Under the pieces are notes generated by a model. The model was not told the origin of the DNA and searched no databases. It worked only from the letters and a program-made list of their open reading frames with translations. Below, one piece after another: positions 11,090-21,604 of a stretch of DNA of 32,922 nucleotides; position 1 is the stretch's first letter; every line of letters starts with the position of its first letter. The position numbers and the translations under genes are program-made. Origin of the DNA: Welwitschia mirabilis (lineage: Eukaryota; Gnetophyta; Gnetopsida; Welwitschiales); contig JBOZIK010000001.1 in NCBI GenBank assembly GCA_051453625.1, positions 126,332,970 through 126,365,891 on the forward strand, given 5' to 3'.

Positions 11090-12139
11090 GTTATTCAAGT
11101 ATGAATTATAGGATTTTAAGGCCAAAGATATCCTAATAAGCTAAAACATAAAATTGACTTAAGATAAGCATGATAAGAAAATAGATCAGAAGGTATACAG
11201 AGGTATGATTTTTAGTTTATTATATCTTACTACTAATATGTCTAATATCACTTTAAGTAAAGGGATTCATTATCAAAATGTCTCTAGAGGATCCCATCAT
11301 TTAACCAAAANNNNNNNNNNNNNNNNNNNNNNNNNNNNNNNNNNNNNNNNNNNNNNNNNNNNNNNNNNNNNNNNNNNNNNNNNNNNNNNNNNNNNNNNNN
11401 NNNNNNNNNNNNNNNNNNNNNNNNNNNNNNNNNNNNNNNNNNNNNNNNNNNNNNNNNNNNNNNNNNNNNNNNNNNNNNNNNNNNNNNNNNNNNNNNNNNN
11501 NNNNNNNNNNNNNNNNNNNNNNNNNNNNNNNNNNNNNNNNNNNNNNNNNNNNNNNNNNNNNNNNNNNNNNNNNNNNNNNNNNNNNNNNNNNNNNNNNNNN
11601 NNNNNNNNNNNNNNNNNNNNNNNNNNNNNNNNNNNNNNNNNNNNNNNNNNNNNNNNNNNNNNNNNNNNNNNNNNNNNNNNNNNNNNNNNNNNNNNNNNNN
11701 NNNNNNNNNNNNNNNNNNNNNNNNNNNNNNNNNNNNNNNNNNNNNNNNNNNNNNNNNNNNNNNNNNNNNNNNNNNNNNNNNNNNNNNNNNNNNNNNNNNN
11801 NNNNNNNNNNNNNNNNNNNNNNNNNNNNNNNNNNNNNNNNNNNNNNNNNNNNNNNNNNNNNNNNNNNNNNNNNNNNNNNNNNNNNNNNNNNNNNNNNNNN
11901 NNNNNNNNNNNNNNNNNNNNNNNNNNNNNNNNNNNNNNNNNNNNNNNNNNNNNNNNNNNNNNNNNNNNNNNNNNNNNNNNNNNNNNNNNNNNNNNNNAGA
12001 GCATATACAAAACAAGGACATCATTCTTAAATACATTAATATTGATGATAAACTCACTGGTGTCTTTACTAAACCAATTAGTGATGATAGGTTTGTTAAA
12101 TTATATCAAAACCTATGGATTAAGCCTTATCTAATTAGA
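11090..12139 (+). pseudogene. pol: Element 1 RNase H, broken and interrupted by a gap
   Basis: RNase H removes the RNA strand during reverse transcription. Left of the gap, YRGMIFSLLYLTTNMSNI (about 11200-11255) is the entry block of copia RNase H. Right of the gap, DIILKYINIDDKLTGVFTKP-type sequence (12018-12076) and ISDDRFVKLYQNL are the C-terminal block, stopping at 12139. The middle, with the catalytic Asp and Glu residues, lies in N (11311-11997), whose 687 bases fit the expected missing length. The long frames drawn through the N run are not evidence. Confidence 0.85.
11311..11997. other. N gap (687 bases)
   Basis: Unsequenced part of Element 1 RNase H. Confidence 0.95.
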
Positions 12140-12238
12140 TAAGTCATTAGATAATCACTCTTAAAATATCAACTTCACATTATGATATTCTATGAGTTAA
12201 GATAATAGCTAGACCATAAATCAGTCATTTGTGTTTAT

Positions 12239-12320
12239 NNNNNNNNNNNNNNNNNNNNNNNNNNNNNNNNNNNNNNNNNNNNNNNNNNNNNNNNNNNNNN
12301 NNNNNNNNNNNNNNNNNNNN
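12239..12320. other. N gap (82 bases)
   Basis: Unsequenced, just after the RNase H end of Element 1. Confidence 0.95.
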
Positions 12321-12620
12321 TTAATAATTTTTAGGAAAGACATCTTTAAGTGGAAGATGTCCATCATGGAGATGTCTTTAGTTTGTAGATAGCTATTTAG
12401 TAGTAAATGTTACTATATATCAGAAGTATTTTGAAATTAGTTTCATTTTTTTTTTAAATTTTTGAAATAAACACCTTTGAATATGTATACATCTTTACAA
12501 CATGTAGATAACTTCTAAAATTTGTTTTCAGAAGATGTCTTTAGCTAAGATATACATCTACTTTCATCGTTTTAGACATATTTCAACTAATAGATGTCTT
12601 TCATGAACTAGTATCAAAAA
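12321..12620 (+). repeat. AGACATCT/AGATGTCT motif array after RNase H
   Basis: The same 8-bp motif that fills the LTRs of Elements 1 and 3 recurs here in both orientations: AGACATCT at 12338, AGATGTCT at 12370, 12533 and 12592, plus decayed copies (GAAGATGTCC, ATACATCT). The stretch is not a whole LTR, since the LTR start is absent. It could be a shared regulatory or packaging motif, or a captured LTR piece. Confidence 0.55.
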
Positions 12621-12896
12621 TAAAACACATGTTAAAATGAGGGTTTTAATTCTTTTTATTTAGAAAAGAAGTCATCATCTATTATTTTAATCCTAAACTC
12701 AGTATCTGTCACTCTCAGAGTCCTCTTTAGCTTAATGTTATCTTAGATCTCTCAACATAGACATCTTAGATTTAGAACAAGTATTTATAACTAATATAAT
12801 AGATGCTATTTTCTTAAGAAGTCTCTTTTACACTATTTCTTTTACATTTTCTTGTTATAATTTTAGTTCTTTTTATATTTTCTTTAAATTAATGAG

Positions 12897-13450
12897 GAAT
12901 AAGCCCTTTAGTACCTCTAAAGATAAGAAACTTATTAGTTAAATGCACAAACTATAGTATAAATCATAATTCTATCATGGATCAGCTAAAAAACTTTTTA
13001 AACTTGGACCATAAATTCTATTATTATAGAAATGAATTTTAAGTTCCAAAATGTTGTGATGTAAAATTTTGATGGGATATTTTAAGTAATTTTGTAGGAT
13101 GTTTACATAGGTTTAGATATAATTTTAATGATTATGAAGAGTCAATGGGATGATCATGGAAACACATAATTCTTTACATATTTAGAGGCATTTTAGACAT
13201 ATTTCAAGACTTAGTGTTCTAGAGAAAGATAAATGATATAAAATGTTAATTTCTCTTAGCTTAAAAGATAAGGAAGACTATTTTTCCCACTATCATCCCC
13301 ATGATAGGTATGATGATAATAATTTAGTAGCTAATTGGGATGATAATGTAGATTAGAGCTAGGAGCCAATGAGTTTTCTTTTCTAAGGAGGTGTTACTCA
13401 CTATGTCATACTCATGATAATTAGGATGATAGAATATTTAGAACCAACTA
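12897..13450 (+). pseudogene. possible N-terminal part of Element 1's extra ORF
   Basis: An ATG at 12892-12894 opens a short Lys/Ser-rich stretch, MRNKPFSTSKDKKLIS, before a TAG. Following sequence gives broken coding-like runs such as KFYYYRNEF and VPKCCDV in shifting frames. The position, after RNase H and before the purine tract, is where Sirevirus-type elements carry an envelope-like ORF whose start is often basic. I could not identify a domain. The link to the clearer downstream half (24910-25710), across the nested element, is inference. Confidence 0.3.
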
Positions 13451-13599
13451 TGAAGCTGATCGCAAAGCCATAAGTTGATGACTCATTTTTTATTATAAGG
13501 CATCATTCCTAGTTTTATCTCCATGATATTCAAGATACTAACTATTTAGTATAAATGAAATTTAATTATCTTGTAATGGAATCATGTGATCCATCAAGA

Positions 13600-13800
13600 T
13601 TATTAGGATTTTTTCCTTTAACTTTTAGGGTTATTATTCTAGAAATCCTAATGTAAAACTATAAATAATTTCTTGTTCTTACTCATAATTAATATTTTAT
13701 ACTGTATATTCTTATAATAAAATATTAAAGAATATAAGGTCCATCCCATGATATAAAGATACGTCTTCCTTGGTGTTAGGCTATGTATCCTCCATTAAGG
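13600..13800 (+). repeat. possible LTR fragment within Element 1
   Basis: Contains ACTATAAATAA (about 13656), an AT-rich leader, and TATGTATCCTCCATT (13772-13786), the same order as the minus-strand fragment at 110-330. It may be a solo LTR piece inserted in the 3' part of Element 1. Confidence 0.3.
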
Positions 13801-13967
13801 TGCTACTACTTTGTTTATAAGTGGATGTTAAATCATGATTAATACAAGAACTATTTTCACTTCTGTTATGTAAATCTCCCTTATGGTTTAAGTTGAGTAT
13901 GATTTATTGATAGCTTCATAGGTTATCTAGATCATAAGGATAACATTTATTAAGGTTAACATTGTTA

Positions 13968-13972
13968 GTTCA
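13968..13972. repeat. left target-site duplication of Element 2 (GTTCA)
   Basis: Five bases flanking the left LTR. They match GTTTA at 24026-24030 except for one C/T difference, as expected for a 5-bp copia target duplication with one decay mutation. Confidence 0.7.
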
Positions 13973-15425
13973 TGATAGAATCGAGAACCCTAGAGTGGAG
14001 GTGAATAGGTTCTTAAAAATTGAAACAATGTATTCTAAATGATTCAAAGATATATTAAAAATTTGCACAAAATAATTTACTAATTTAAAACATGCATGAA
14101 AATAAAATCTAATAGAAGTAAAGAAATAAAATAACTAAAAGCACAAAATACCAAATGGATGCATGCAAGATTTATAGTGGTTCAAGAAACCTCCTACTTC
14201 ACTCTTGATGATCAGCTTATTTCTAAGCTTGAGCCAGATCTTTGTTAACTCTTTCAGGTATTGCAAGCTCACTGTAACTTTTACAAATGGACTAGCAAGA
14301 ATGCCTTGATGTACAAATATTACTCATTCTTGATTTAATGTAATTGATGGAGCTCTTCTCCTCTAGATGTATAATAAATGAAGCACTAAATCTAAACTTT
14401 AATGTAAAGATAATATACATAATAAATCTTTCTTAATCAAAAGTTCAAATGCCAAAACTTAATAGTGAATATCATAGGATTTCAATGCTGGTTCCTTAGA
14501 TCCAAAAGATTAATAAGATTAAAAAAGGTTCCAAAGTATTCTTTAGTTATCTATCTCTTAGCTATTTATATTAGAAGACTTTTAGGATTTATTACATTTG
14601 AAAATGCACTTCCAATGACTATAAATAGCTAGAAAATTACTATGTAATAGATACATAATGGATACAAAATGAATAGAAAATTTTATTTCCATTCTATCTG
14701 GCCAACCCCTTAAAAGTCCAGTCGACCTCATCTAGTGCCATGACTTACATAAATCACCTAAGTGAAAATTTTGATTGCTCTAATTTCTTATGGCTTCATG
14801 TCTGGTCAACTTGATCTAGGTATAATCAACCCTAATTTGATTACTAGCTATAAAATCTAGTCACTTACTCATCCTAATAAAGATCCTTCCAATTTTCAGC
14901 ATTAGGTCCAGTTGACCCCATGATGATCAGCTTGGGAGTATCAATTATATCATGCTCAGTTCTAGTCAACTTCATCATAGGTTCAGTCAACTCCTTGATA
15001 GTAGGTTCAAGAGTACTATTCCTTAGTTTATAGATATGGTCGACCCCATCATAGATTTGATTGACCCCTTATCATTTAGTTTAGGGACACTATTTATTAG
15101 GTCCTCAAATCTAGTCGATCCCATAAATGTCCAGTACACTGCCTCTTGAGATTATAGGTCTAGTTAATCCCATCAGAAATCCATTCAACCCCTCTAAATT
15201 TAGTTCATTTTCTAAGTATCTGCTTTAGGTGTAGTCCACCCTTTGAAAATCTGGTAGATTCCTCAAGAGGGTAAATGAACTTGATAGGTTTCTAGTTCTT
15301 AGAATTTGATGGTTTTGGTTTAATCTTTAGACTTGTAAGTGATTAACATCTTCTGCACAAAATGCACAAAATTTACTATATAGACAACATTAGTTTATCA
15401 TTAATTGGCAAAACATAATCTAACA
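13973..15425 (-). repeat. 3' LTR of Element 2 (1453 bp)
   Basis: Begins (+ strand) TGATAGAATCGAGAACC and ends CATAATCTAACA, followed at once by the purine tract. It aligns end to end with 22488-24025. It is 85 bp shorter because of internal deletions, including a 42-bp block present at 22806-22847. It is crowded with degenerate GTCGACC/GTTGACC motifs between about 14700 and 15260. Confidence 0.92.
14573..14580 (-). promoter_or_regulatory. TATA box in Element 2 3' LTR
   Basis: TATAAATA on the minus strand, within the block TCTAATATAAATAGCTAA. The same box is kept at 23117-23124 in the other LTR although surrounding sequence has drifted. Confidence 0.55.
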
Positions 15426-15437
15426 ATCTCCTCCTTT
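15426..15437 (-). other. polypurine tract of Element 2
   Basis: Minus strand AAAGGAGGAGAT directly abuts the LTR start TGTTAG. It primes plus-strand DNA synthesis in this element class. It is the same tract type as in Element 1 (26405-26417). Confidence 0.85.
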
Positions 15438-16009
15438 CACATTAATGTTAAATAATACTTAGTTGTAAAAATATTTAGAACTTAGAAAAAATTTCCCTTA
15501 TAAAACACCTATTATTATTTTATAAAATATTACACCTTTTAAAACCAACTTAAGACATTTTAAATAATCAAATTTTGTTCTTGAAATAAAACAAATTTAA
15601 TATGCACAATTGAAGGATTAAGAGCACAAATTTTATGAACTGCATAATATGATCATATAAACCATTTAACATTTTGATTAGTTATTACATTTTTAAATTC
15701 ATTTCCAATATTGGAAATCAACATTTAAATTTATGAAATAACCATTTAAGACTCTAAAGTTTTAAGTAAGGCACATATGATACTGATTGAGAACAATTTA
15801 GAGCATAAAACCAAAGTGTATGTTGATTTTATTTGAATGCATAAACAACTAATTCTATCCATTTTGATATCAATTAACAAAGAATATAATAAAAGTTCAT
15901 AAAAAAAACATAAATAAATCATAAAAATGATAAGATGAAAATAAAAAATTAAAAGAACTCCCATTATACACTATCAGCTATCGCTGAAGCACCTATAGAG
16001 CTACGAGGA
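15438..16009 (-). other. Element 2 noncoding tail, copy 1
   Basis: AT-rich 3' untranslated sequence between RNase H copy 1 and the purine tract. It is related to the tail at 16733-17340 (shared blocks such as GCACAA...ATAATATGATCA). No gene; the minus-strand frame at 15746-15964 is not supported. Confidence 0.6.
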
Positions 16010-16605
16010 TTTGGGTGACTAAATTTTTAATCTAGTCCACCGACCACATCTGGTTGACTAAATCAATAATTTAATCAATCATTTAATAATTATCCATAAA
16101 ATAGTGAGATAACCCCTAGTTCATTTCTAAGATGAAGAAAAGTATCAAAATTCAGGAGTTTAGTAAAAATATCTGCACGTTATTGGTCTATACTCATAAA
16201 GTTTATAGAGATGTGTTTTTTTCTCGACTTGGTCTTATAGGAAATGATGCCTTAGCTCAATATGCTTAGTTCTTGAGTGTTAAATAGGATTTTTTGAAAT
16301 GTTGATAGCACTAGTATTGTCACAAAAGATAGGTACTTGTACAAAAGTAATACTAAAATCCTTTAGCATTTCTTTCATTCACAAAAGATAAGTGCAACAA
16401 CTACTTGTTGTAATATATTCTACTTCTATAGTAAAGAGAGAAATGGAGTTTTATTTTTTACTTACCCATCCACTAAACATGAACCTAATAGAAAGCAATT
16501 TCCACTTATGCTATTTCTATCATATTTTCACCCAGCCCAATCCACATCACTAAAACCTACAAGTTTGAAAGATGTCTTAGTGGGATACCATAAGTCATAA
16601 TCACA
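16010..16605 (-). pseudogene. pol: Element 2 RNase H C-terminal part, copy 1
   Basis: Homologous to the RNase H at 17345-17865 (for example TAGGTTTTAGTGATGTGGATT and GAAATTGCTTTC on the minus strand), and decayed further. It covers the region from the block before GLWYP-type sequence to the conserved C-terminus and stops abruptly at 16605, where the sequence jumps to a near-identical copy of 16180-16304. It therefore lacks the N-terminal RNase H and RT. It is a partial duplicate or a join of two copies, not a separate gene. Confidence 0.75.
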
Positions 16606-16728
16606 TTATTGGTCTATACTCATAAAGTTTATAGAGATGTGTTTTTTTTCAACTTGGTCTTATAGGAAATGATGCCTTAGCTCAATATGCTTAGTTCTTG
16701 AGTGTTAAATAGGATTTTTTGAAATGTT
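16606..16728 (-). repeat. near-identical local duplicate ending at an N gap
   Basis: Nearly the same as 16180-16304, differing only around one T-run, and ends exactly at NNNN. It breaks RNase H homology at its left edge (after AATCACA). Looks like an assembly join or a very recent local copy. Confidence 0.85.
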
Positions 16729-16732
16729 NNNN
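16729..16732. other. N gap (4 bases)
   Basis: Four N between the local duplicate and a CCCCTTTAACATCGATG segment that resembles the purine-tract flank at 15430. Confidence 0.95.
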
Positions 16733-17344
16733 CCCCTTTAACATCGATGGCAAATAAATATAAAGAGTTAGATATATGTCCAGAAATCTTAAGGATATTT
16801 GCTCCCCTATGTTGATACCAAATGATAAATAATGATAATCCAATATTTTGAGAGCATATTAATGCATTTGAAAGAGACAAGTTATGCTTTTAAAATGAGA
16901 CAAGTTTGAAATATGCATAGAATTTTACCAAGAGTGATGATCCAAGCAACACTTATGAATTACATACTTAAATGATACCTTTTAAGGACACAAATTAATA
17001 CCAAATGATAATGCACAATATGATCAAAAGAACACTCAATAATTAGATAATAATTTTATTCTGATACAAATATATTACATTTTAAATTCAGCAAAGTATG
17101 TCATAAAAGATAATGATTTTTAAATGCAAAAGTGTTTATACATGGATAAGACAAAAATAATTTTATCAGAGAAATAAAAATCCATAGTAGACACTAAAAT
17201 CATAAATCAAATGATAATAAAATTACAAATGGCTTTTGTTCTGCTGCTGCTACTACTATAAAACTTTTTCAATAAACTAAGTGACTGAGTATTAAACTAG
17301 TTGACTGACCTATACTAGTTAACCAAATATGATGTTTATTCGAC
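16733..17344 (-). other. Element 2 noncoding tail, copy 2, with possible second purine tract
   Basis: The right side of the gap reads TAAAGGGG on the minus strand, preceded by CATCGATGT, like the AAAGGAGGAG tract at 15426-15437 with ACATTAATGT-like flank. Downstream it follows the tail at 15438-16009. Sirevirus-type elements are known to carry repeated purine tracts near the 3' LTR. GTTGAC/GACC motifs like those in the LTR occur at 17290-17345. Confidence 0.5.
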
Positions 17345-18015
17345 CGCCCTGCATTTAATGATAGGATGAAGAAAAAAACCCTAGTTTGTATCTAAGACAA
17401 ATAAAAGTATTAAAATTTAGGGGTTTAGTAAAAATATCTACTAATTATTGTCCTGTAGAGATAAAATTCATAAATATATGACCTTTTTCTACCTGATCAC
17501 GAAGAAAGTGGTATTTAAGTTCGATATGCTTTATTCTTGAATGTTGTAGTAGATTCTGAAAAATATTAATAGTAATAGTATTATCATAAAAGATACAAAC
17601 TTATTCAAAAGATATTCCAAAATCTCTTAACATGTTTTTCATTCATAAGAGGTAAGCGTAACAACTTCTTGCCGCAATATATTCTACTTCTATAGTGGAA
17701 AAAGAAATAGAATTTTATTTCTTACTTACCCAACCAAATAGACATGAATCTAAAAGGAAACAATTTCCACTTGTGCTTTTTATCATCTTTGCATCCTACC
17801 CAATCAGCATCACTAAAGCCTATAAGATTGAAAGATGTTTTATTTGGATACCATAAACCATAATCACATGTGCCTTTTATGCATTTTATTATCCTTTTTA
17901 CTACTTGAAGATGTGATTCTTTTGGATTTGATTGAAATCTAGCACAAACTCTAATACTAAACATGATATCTAGTCTACTTGTAGTTAAATATAATAAACT
18001 ACCAATCATACTTCT
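17345..18015 (-). pseudogene. pol: Element 2 RNase H, copy 2 (main copy)
   Basis: RNase H domain of copia Pol. The minus-strand frame 18009 to 17722 is open and starts at the block MIGSLLYLTTSRLDIMFSI, then ARFQSNPKESHLQVVKRI, GLWYPNKTSF and GFSDADWVGCKDD; the SDAD block carries a catalytic Asp. A small deletion after it puts the rest out of frame. Downstream are IKHIELKYHFLRD-type sequence and DIFTKPL (about 17425), the family's conserved C-terminus. Best-preserved coding piece of the window, but not functional. Confidence 0.9.
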
Positions 18016-18019
18016 ATAA

Positions 18020-18850
18020 AGTTTTTAATTCACTTGTTTGCCACTCTCATCCAAACGTACTTTACATGATGTAGACATAAGAGTATTAGTTGTTTTGAAT
18101 TTTCTAATCCAAAGCATTTGATTAAATCTCTTGCATATTTGGATTAAGAAATAAATATTTTATCTTTATATTGCTTCATCTAAAGTCTAAGAGACATTTT
18201 TACTTCACCAAGCATACTCATTTAAAATTGATTTGTCATAATATTTGTAAACTCTTTTAATAGCTTGATAATATCATCTACATAAATTTGTATAATAATG
18301 AAATCCTTTTTCAAGTTCTTCATAAATAAGGTTTTATCTATAGTTCCCCGAATATATCCATTTTCATTTAAAAAGATGGCTAGCTTCTTATACTAAGAGC
18401 TTGGAGGTTGTTTCGATCCATACAAAGCTTTCTTAAATTTATATACATATGATCAGTTTTATAAGGGTTAATAAAATCTTGTTATTACTCTACATAGATT
18501 TATTTAATTAAAGTATCATTTATAAAAGCACTCTTTATATCTATTTAATACAATTTGAAACTTTTAAAGGCTGCAAAAGATAAAAACATTCTAATGCTAT
18601 CTAGCCTTGCAACAAGAGCAAAGGTTTTACCTACATCAATGCCTTCTATTTCATTATAGCCTTGTGCTACTAATCTTACCTTGTTTTTAATGACATTATT
18701 TTTTTCATCACATTTCTTTTTAAAAATCCACTTAGTTACAATGCCATTTTTATCCTTTGGCCAATCTACTAAATTTCAAACATCATTTCTTTTGAACTGT
18801 TGTAACTCATCTTGCATTGTTATCATCTATTCCTCATGAATTTCTACTTC
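18020..18850 (-). pseudogene. pol: Element 2 reverse transcriptase (RVT_2), broken
   Basis: Minus strand, in order: NLVDWPKDKNGIVTKWIFKK (about 18780), KVRLVAQGYNEIEGIDVGKT (about 18690-18630), IDIKSAFIN (about 18545), and IYVDDIIK with the catalytic YVDD at 18284-18273. The polymerase blocks are in the usual order with several stops and frameshifts, including TAA or TAG where the family has Gln (for example after IYVE). It follows the integrase and leads into the RNase H at 18015. Confidence 0.9.
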
Positions 18851-19850
18851 TTCAAATTTCTTGAGTTCTATCTTTGCATAACAAATGTGATCACACAAAT
18901 TTTTCATAGACCCTCTTGTCTTTATTTTTAAATTAAATTCTCTAATAATAAATTCTAAAGGATGATATTTAATTAATTTAGGTTTTTTCAATATGCCTTT
19001 TTTTACTAGAACTTCATTACTTTCATTAGAACCTTTATTGGTTATGGGGATACTTATAGTTATGACTTCCTCTTCAACTATGCAATTTGGTCTTGTGTTA
19101 ATCTCATTAATTTACATGTTTATTGACTCTTCTACCATTAAACTTCTCTTGTTAAAAACATGATAGGCTCTACTTCTAGTTGAGTAACCCAAGAAGATTG
19201 TTTCATCTACTTTAAACTCAAATTTTTTCAAGTGTTCTTTATCTTTTAGCACATAGCATTTACTTTTGAAGACTTTAAAATATACACATTAGGTTCTTTT
19301 CCTTTCCATAACTCATATGACATTTTATATGTATCAGGCTTAAGATATACTCTATTAATGATGTAGCAAGCTATGCTAACTTCCTCAGCCTAAAAAGATT
19401 TAGGGATCTCCTTATCGTTTAGCATAGTTCATGCATTTCTTGGAGGACTCTATTCTTTTTTCAGTTATACCATTTTTTATGGTATTTTTGGGGCTCAAAA
19501 TTGATGATGAATTCCATTTTCAATGCAGTATTTCTTAAAAAAATTATTCTCAAATTCATCACCATAATCGCTTCTTATTTTCTTTATAGTATACCCCTTT
19601 TTGTTTTGAATCTTATTCCATATCTCAATTCAATGTTTATAAGCTTTAGATTTATTTTACAAGAAGGATACCCAAGTATATCTAGAGAAATCATTAATCA
19701 TAGTAAGAAAATAATGTTTTTCACCTAAACTTCGAGTTTGAGTGGGGCCTTCTAGATCCATATGAATAAGCTCTAATGGCATAGATGTGAAAATTTGGTT
19801 TTTTTTCTTTTATGTAAAGTCCTAATTTATTTTCCTTTTTGACAAGCATC
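18851..19850 (-). pseudogene. pol: Element 2 integrase, broken, catalytic triad still visible
   Basis: The minus strand shows LELIHMDLEGPTQT with the first Asp at 19758-19756, then a NDFSRYTWVSFL-like block, RSDYGDEFEN with the second Asp at 19569-19567, and NGITEKRI with the Glu at 19462-19460. The second Asp to Glu distance is 107 nt, one base short of the exact D-x35-E spacing, so a single-base deletion lies between them. The C-terminal part (to about 18851) has the linker common to copia integrase. All three catalytic residues persist, unlike Element 1, but frameshifts prevent expression. The + frame at 19501-19728 is a shadow. Confidence 0.88.
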
Positions 19851-20129
19851 ACATAAGCCTTTTTTCTTTACATTTATCTTAAGAATACCTTTCATGATAT
19901 TTTTATGAATAATCATTTTCAACTCATCATAATTAACATGACCCAGATGTTTATGCCACACCTCTTATTGAGGAACATTTAAAAAATAACATAAGGAAAA
20001 TGATTAATCTATGCTATAGACATTGTTTATTCTACTAGCTCTACGAATCACATCATTTGATTTTCTATGCAAAATTTCATGTTTCGATTTATCAAAAACT
20101 ACCTTGTGACCTTTATTATAAATTTGACT
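19851..20129 (-). pseudogene. pol: Element 2 GAG-pre-integrase domain
   Basis: Minus strand: SISQIYNKG-type sequence, KSKHEILHRKSNDVI, then VWHKHLGHVNYDEL (about 19962-19921) and LCDACQKGK. The H...H/C...C residues form the zinc-binding N-terminus of copia integrase. It stays readable over most of its length. Confidence 0.85.
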
Positions 20130-20516
20130 AATGCTTAGTAAATTATGCTTTAAACCACTTACATATAAAACTTCATTAATTCTAGAAAGGTTACTCCATC
20201 AATGCTTCCAATTCCTTCTATTTTTGCTCTTCCATTGTCCCCCAAAGTTAATTCTCCTCCATCAAAGTGGCTTAGATGCTTGAATCTAGATTTGTCTCTT
20301 ATCATGTATCTTGAACATCAACTATTAAGATACTAGATTGTGCTATTTTAAACCTTAAAAGATGTCTAAATTAACAAACTTTTAATATCATTAGCTTTCA
20401 CTCATGTAGTCTTTTTAGACTTACACCTTCTTTAGGAATAAACTTAAATGGAAAGGTACTAACTAAATTTGAAAATAACATTAATTTTCTAGCATTGCAT
20501 ATGAGTTTCAAATGAT
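20130..20516 (-). pseudogene. pol: Element 2 protease region, copy A (inactive)
   Basis: Minus-strand LKHNLLSIS end, GGGELTLGDNG-type flap, and YLNS-stop-CSRYMIRDKSRF at about 20330-20270. The catalytic Asp is Asn and the Gly of the D-S-G site is a stop, so it could not act. It is about 10% diverged from copy B (20617-20820), with which it lines up from the same starting base block. It ends at an N gap. Confidence 0.8.
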
Positions 20517-20616
20517 NNNNNNNNNNNNNNNNNNNNNNNNNNNNNNNNNNNNNNNNNNNNNNNNNNNNNNNNNNNNNNNNNNNNNNNNNNNNNNNNNNNN
20601 NNNNNNNNNNNNNNNN
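20517..20616. other. N gap (exactly 100 bases)
   Basis: A round 100 N is the usual placeholder for unknown length. It separates protease copies A and B. Confidence 0.95.
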
Positions 20617-21235
20617 ATGCTCAATAAATTATGCTTTAAACCATTTATATATAAAACTTCATTAATTCTAGGAAGGTTACCTCTACCAATGCTTCCAGTG
20701 CCTTCTATTTTTGCTCTCCCATTATCCCTAAAAGTCATCTTTCCTCATAAAATTTGCTTAGTTGCTTGAATCTAGATTTGTCTCCTATCATATGCCTTAA
20801 ACACCCACTATCTAGATATCATCTTATGTTATTTGAAACCTTGAAAGCTATCTAAATTATAAGACTTTTAAGATCATTATCTTTCACCCACATAGCCTTT
20901 TTACACTTATGTGGTATACCTCCTTTAGGAATAAATCTAAAAGAAAAGGTACTAATTAAGTTTGAAAACAACATTAACTTTCTAGCATTACACAAGAGTT
21001 TTGAATGACTGATTTTTCCATGAAAATGACAAGTAACTTTTAAGAAGAACTTACTATTACAAGTTATCTGATTTTGCTACCTTTGAGATTTTTGAGAGAT
21101 GAATCCAATACCTAACTTATTACCAATAGGTTTCTAAACTCCAAGAATTTGTTCTAATTTGGTAAATCTACTAGCAAATTTATTAACAAAATGAGATAAC
21201 TCTTTTACTTGGAGAGTGAGGTTGGAGTTTTCTAA
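20617..21235 (-). pseudogene. gag-pol: Element 2 gag C-terminus and protease, copy B
   Basis: Minus strand, from 21235: coiled-coil end (KELSHFVNKF-like), zinc knuckle TCHFHGKISHSKLLCNA (about 21032-20985; first Cys, His and last Cys kept, second Cys now His), FIPKGG-like linker, then protease YLDSGCLRHMIGDKSRFK (about 20820-20766) with Asp-Ser-Gly intact, MTFRDNGRAKIEGTGSIG and VLYINGLKHNLLS. This is the only copy with an intact protease triad. Confidence 0.85.
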
Positions 21236-21604
21236 NNNNNNNNNNNNNNNNNNNNNNNNNNNNNNNNNNNNNNNNNNNNNNNNNNNNNNNNNNNNNNNNN
21301 NNNNNNNNNNNNNNNNNNNNNNNNNNNNNNNNNNNNNNNNNNNNNNNNNNNNNNNNNNNNNNNNNNNNNNNNNNNNNNNNNNNNNNNNNNNNNNNNNNNN
21401 NNNNNNNNNNNNNNNNNNNNNNNNNNNNNNNNNNNNNNNNNNNNNNNNNNNNNNNNNNNNNNNNNNNNNNNNNNNNNNNNNNNNNNNNNNNNNNNNNNNN
21501 NNNNNNNNNNNNNNNNNNNNNNNNNNNNNNNNNNNNNNNNNNNNNNNNNNNNNNNNNNNNNNNNNNNNNNNNNNNNNNNNNNNNNNNNNNNNNNNNNNNN
21601 NNNN
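21236..21604. other. N gap (369 bases)
   Basis: Unsequenced. It lies between gag/protease copies B and C. Confidence 0.95.

Noticed and set aside
11205-12134. A 309-residue + frame and two minus frames across 11311-11997
   Set aside because: Length comes from N. Only the two ends hold real sequence, and on the + strand these are RNase H pieces.
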